Of a stretch of DNA of 64,000 nt, positions 62,418-64,000 are shown piece by piece. Positions within the stretch are counted from its first letter, which is position 1; each line of letters starts with the position of its first letter. A program made the position numbers and the translations under genes. Under the pieces are notes generated by a model that worked only from the letters and a program-made list of their open reading frames with translations, had not been told where the DNA came from and did not search any database. Source of the DNA: Aquipuribacter sp. SD81 (GTDB taxonomy: Bacteria; Actinomycetota; Actinomycetes; Actinomycetales; JBBAYJ01); the NCBI RefSeq assembly GCF_037153975.1, contig NZ_JBBAYJ010000001.1, positions 209,633 through 273,632 of the forward strand. Reading direction: 5' to 3'.

Positions 62418-62959
62418 GCGGGCCGGGACCGGTCGGGCCCCCGCTCGTCGGGGTCGTCATGGGCTCGGACTCCGACTGGTCGGTGATGGAGGCGGCGTCG
62501 CAGGCGCTCACCGAGCTCGACGTGCCGCACGAGGTCGACGTCGTGTCGGCCCACCGCATGCCGCACGACATGGTCGCGTGGGGCGCGGAGGCGGCCGGGC
62601 GCGGCCTGCGGGTCGTGGTCGCGGGCGCCGGCGGCGCCGCGCACCTGCCGGGCATGCTCGCCTCCGTCACGCCGCTGCCCGTGGTGGGGGTCCCGGTGCC
62701 GCTGCGCCACCTCGACGGGCTGGACTCGCTGCTGTCGATCGTGCAGATGCCGGCGGGGGTGCCGGTCGCGACGGTCGGCGTCGGCGCCGCCCGGAACGCC
62801 GGGCTGCTGGCCGCGCGCATCCTCGCCGCGGGCGAGGGCGAGCACGCGGCGGACCTCCGCCGCCGGCTCGAGGAGCACGCCGCGGGCCTGCGAGAGACCG
62901 CCGTCCGCAAGGGCGCCGCGCTCCGGGACCGCCTCGCCCGCGGCGCGACCGAGGCCTAG
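62414..62959 (+). CDS. purE: N5-carboxyaminoimidazole ribonucleotide mutase
   Basis: A 181-residue enzyme that converts N5-CAIR to CAIR, the step after PurK. Class I signatures are [29 protein letters not shown] with the catalytic His, [41 protein letters not shown] and [13 protein letters not shown]. Translationally coupled to purK. Its stop sits in a small stem (GAGGCC/GGCCTC, 62951-62965) shared with the convergent LCP gene 4 bp away. Confidence 0.95.
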   Translation: MSGPGPVGPPLVGVVMGSDSDWSVMEAASQALTELDVPHEVDVVSAHRMPHDMVAWGAEAAGRGLRVVVAGAGGAAHLPGMLASVTPLPVVGVPVPLRHLDGLDSLLSIVQMPAGVPVATVGVGAARNAGLLAARILAAGEGEHAADLRRRLEEHAAGLRETAVRKGAALRDRLARGATEA

Positions 62960-62963
62960 GGCC

Positions 62964-64000
62964 TCAGCCGCCGGCCTCCTCCGTCCACTGCCCGACGAGC
63001 CGCTCGACCTCGCGGGTGTCGCTGTCGCGCAGGGCGGCGAACAGCTCCTCGGAGCGCTCGGCGTCCCACTCCACGGCGGAGCCCACGTCGGTCGACAGGG
63101 ACGGGTTCGACACCGGCACCGTCAGCTGGACGCCGTCGCCGCCGGCCGCGGAGCGCATCGCGAGCAGGAACCGGGTGAGGTCGACGGGGCCGGTGCCGTC
63201 GTCGACGGCGAGCGCCTGGCCGCCGGCCCTGGCCGTCGCGTACGCGCGCGGCGGGTCCAGCAGCAGCCCCGGCGAGGCGGTCTCGTCGACGATGGCCGCG
63301 AGCACCTGCCGCTGCCGCTCGACGCGGGCGAGGTCGCCGCGCGCGTCGGTCTTGCGGGTCCTGACGAGGCCGAGCGCGTCCTGGCCCTGCAGGGTCTGCT
63401 CGCCCGCCGGCAGGTCGATGTCGGCGAAGGAGTCCTCGATCGGCTCCGGCAGGGTCACCGTGACCCCGCCCAGGGCGTCGACGACGCTCGCGAAGCCGCC
63501 GAAGCCGGTCTCGACGTAGCCGTCGACCCCGATCCCGGTCGCGGCCTCGACCGTCTCCGTGAGCAGCTCGGGGCCGCCGAACGCGTAGGAGGCGTTGAGC
63601 TTGTTCATGCCGCGGCCGGGGATCTCGACGTAGGAGTCGCGGGGCAGGCTCAGCAGCACGGTGGGACCGCCGCCGCGCGGGGTGTGCAGCAGCAGGATGG
63701 TGTCGGTGCGGCTGCCCGTGGTGTCGGTGACGGTGGTGCCGTCCGCGTCCTCGGTCTCCAGCCGCGAGTCGCTGCCGACGAGCAGCCACGTGGTGCCCGG
63801 CGTGCCCGCGGCCGTGCCCACCTCACCGACGGTGCGCACGTTCTGCCACGCGACGAGACCGAGCGAGACCGGGTAGGCGACGAGCAGCGCGACCAGCAGC
63901 AGGACGACGACGAGGACGCCGCGTCCGCGCCGGCGCCGTCGCGGCGGGCGCGGACCGCGGCCGCGGGGGGCGGGACCGCGGCGCCCGGGGCCGCGCGGCG
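62964..64000 (-). CDS. LytR-CpsA-Psr (LCP) family protein, 5' end outside window
   Basis: At least 345 residues of a membrane-bound phosphotransferase that links undecaprenyl-linked glycopolymers to peptidoglycan. The open frame continues to the right edge without a start codon: an Arg/Pro-rich cytoplasmic lead, a membrane helix (VLVVVLLLVALLVAYPVSLGLVAW), then the LCP domain. The domain shows LLVGSDSRLET, GSRTDTILLLH, LSLPRDSYVEIPGRGMNKLNASYAFGG and RTRKTDARGDLARVERQRQVL, with the conserved Asp and Arg residues of the active site. Its neighbours gtrA and purE/purK form an arrangement common in Micrococcales. Confidence 0.92.
   Translation of the reverse strand, partial: PRGPGRRGPAPRGRGPRPPRRRRRGRGVLVVVLLLVALLVAYPVSLGLVAWQNVRTVGEVGTAAGTPGTTWLLVGSDSRLETEDADGTTVTDTTGSRTDTILLLHTPRGGGPTVLLSLPRDSYVEIPGRGMNKLNASYAFGGPELLTETVEAATGIGVDGYVETGFGGFASVVDALGGVTVTLPEPIEDSFADIDLPAGEQTLQGQDALGLVRTRKTDARGDLARVERQRQVLAAIVDETASPGLLLDPPRAYATARAGGQALAVDDGTGPVDLTRFLLAMRSAAGGDGVQLTVPVSNPSLSTDVGSAVEWDAERSEELFAALRDSDTREVERLVGQWTEEAGG

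Overview
The window is a very GC-rich, densely packed actinobacterial chromosome segment. The gene set suggests a Micrococcales or Cellulomonadaceae-like soil or plant-litter saprophyte: biotin-dependent acyl-CoA carboxylase subunits including a candidate epsilon subunit, an LpqY/SugABC-type sugar importer, an LpdA-type quinone reductase, Arr rifampin ADP-ribosyltransferase, and a GtrA-purK-purE-LCP block. The lineage is an inference. I saw no tRNA, rRNA, CRISPR array, transposase, integrase or phage gene. Many neighbouring genes overlap by 4 bp (GTGA or ATGA), which indicates translational coupling.

Layout. 1-6.0 kb: partial purine nucleoside phosphorylase, a DUF418 membrane protein, gamma-glutamylcyclotransferase, LpdA coupled to Arr, and an acyl-CoA carboxylase alpha chain. 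6.3-10.8 kb: a complete carbohydrate ABC importer (lipoprotein, two permeases, ATPase). 10.9-11.7 kb: a small regulator and membrane-protein pair with a palindromic operator. 11.7-15.1 kb: ackA-pta. 15.2-18.0 kb: acyl-CoA dehydrogenase and a carboxylase beta chain. 18.1-44.5 kb: a LacI-family regulator, a WxL-like/DUF916-like surface pair, and seven large secreted LamG-Ig-GH43 glycosidases (six on +, one on -) with one unrelated VOC gene inside. 44.6-50.6 kb: a five-gene minus-strand operon: cell-surface TasA-like protein, membrane diguanylate cyclase, SipW-type signal peptidase, DUF885 metallopeptidase-like protein and Maf. 50.8-52.6 kb: two exported proteins with a SipW-type signal motif. 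52.7-57.8 kb: minus-strand accE-like gene, pspA, a TPM-domain protein and accD. 57.9-64 kb: birA coupled to a class III nucleotidyl cyclase, enoyl-CoA hydratase, GtrA, purK-purE and a partial LCP protein.

Two systems stand out. The first is the 19-44.5 kb polysaccharide locus. A repeated LacI-type pseudo-palindrome, TGTKNNCGNNAACR (K = G/T, R = A/G), overlaps or sits next to the likely promoters of the surface pair, glycosidase A, the D-E pair, F and G, which makes one regulon very likely; the adjacent LacI protein is the obvious candidate repressor. All seven glycosidases keep the GH43 Asp/Asp/Glu triad. All end in the same roughly 90-residue domain with one cysteine near its start and one at or within two residues of the C-terminus. 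I do not recognise this as a named module. The second is the 44.6-52.6 kb export locus, where a diguanylate cyclase is translationally coupled to a SipW-type peptidase and a TasA-like surface protein. This suggests that c-di-GMP signalling is built into assembly of a surface fibre or matrix.
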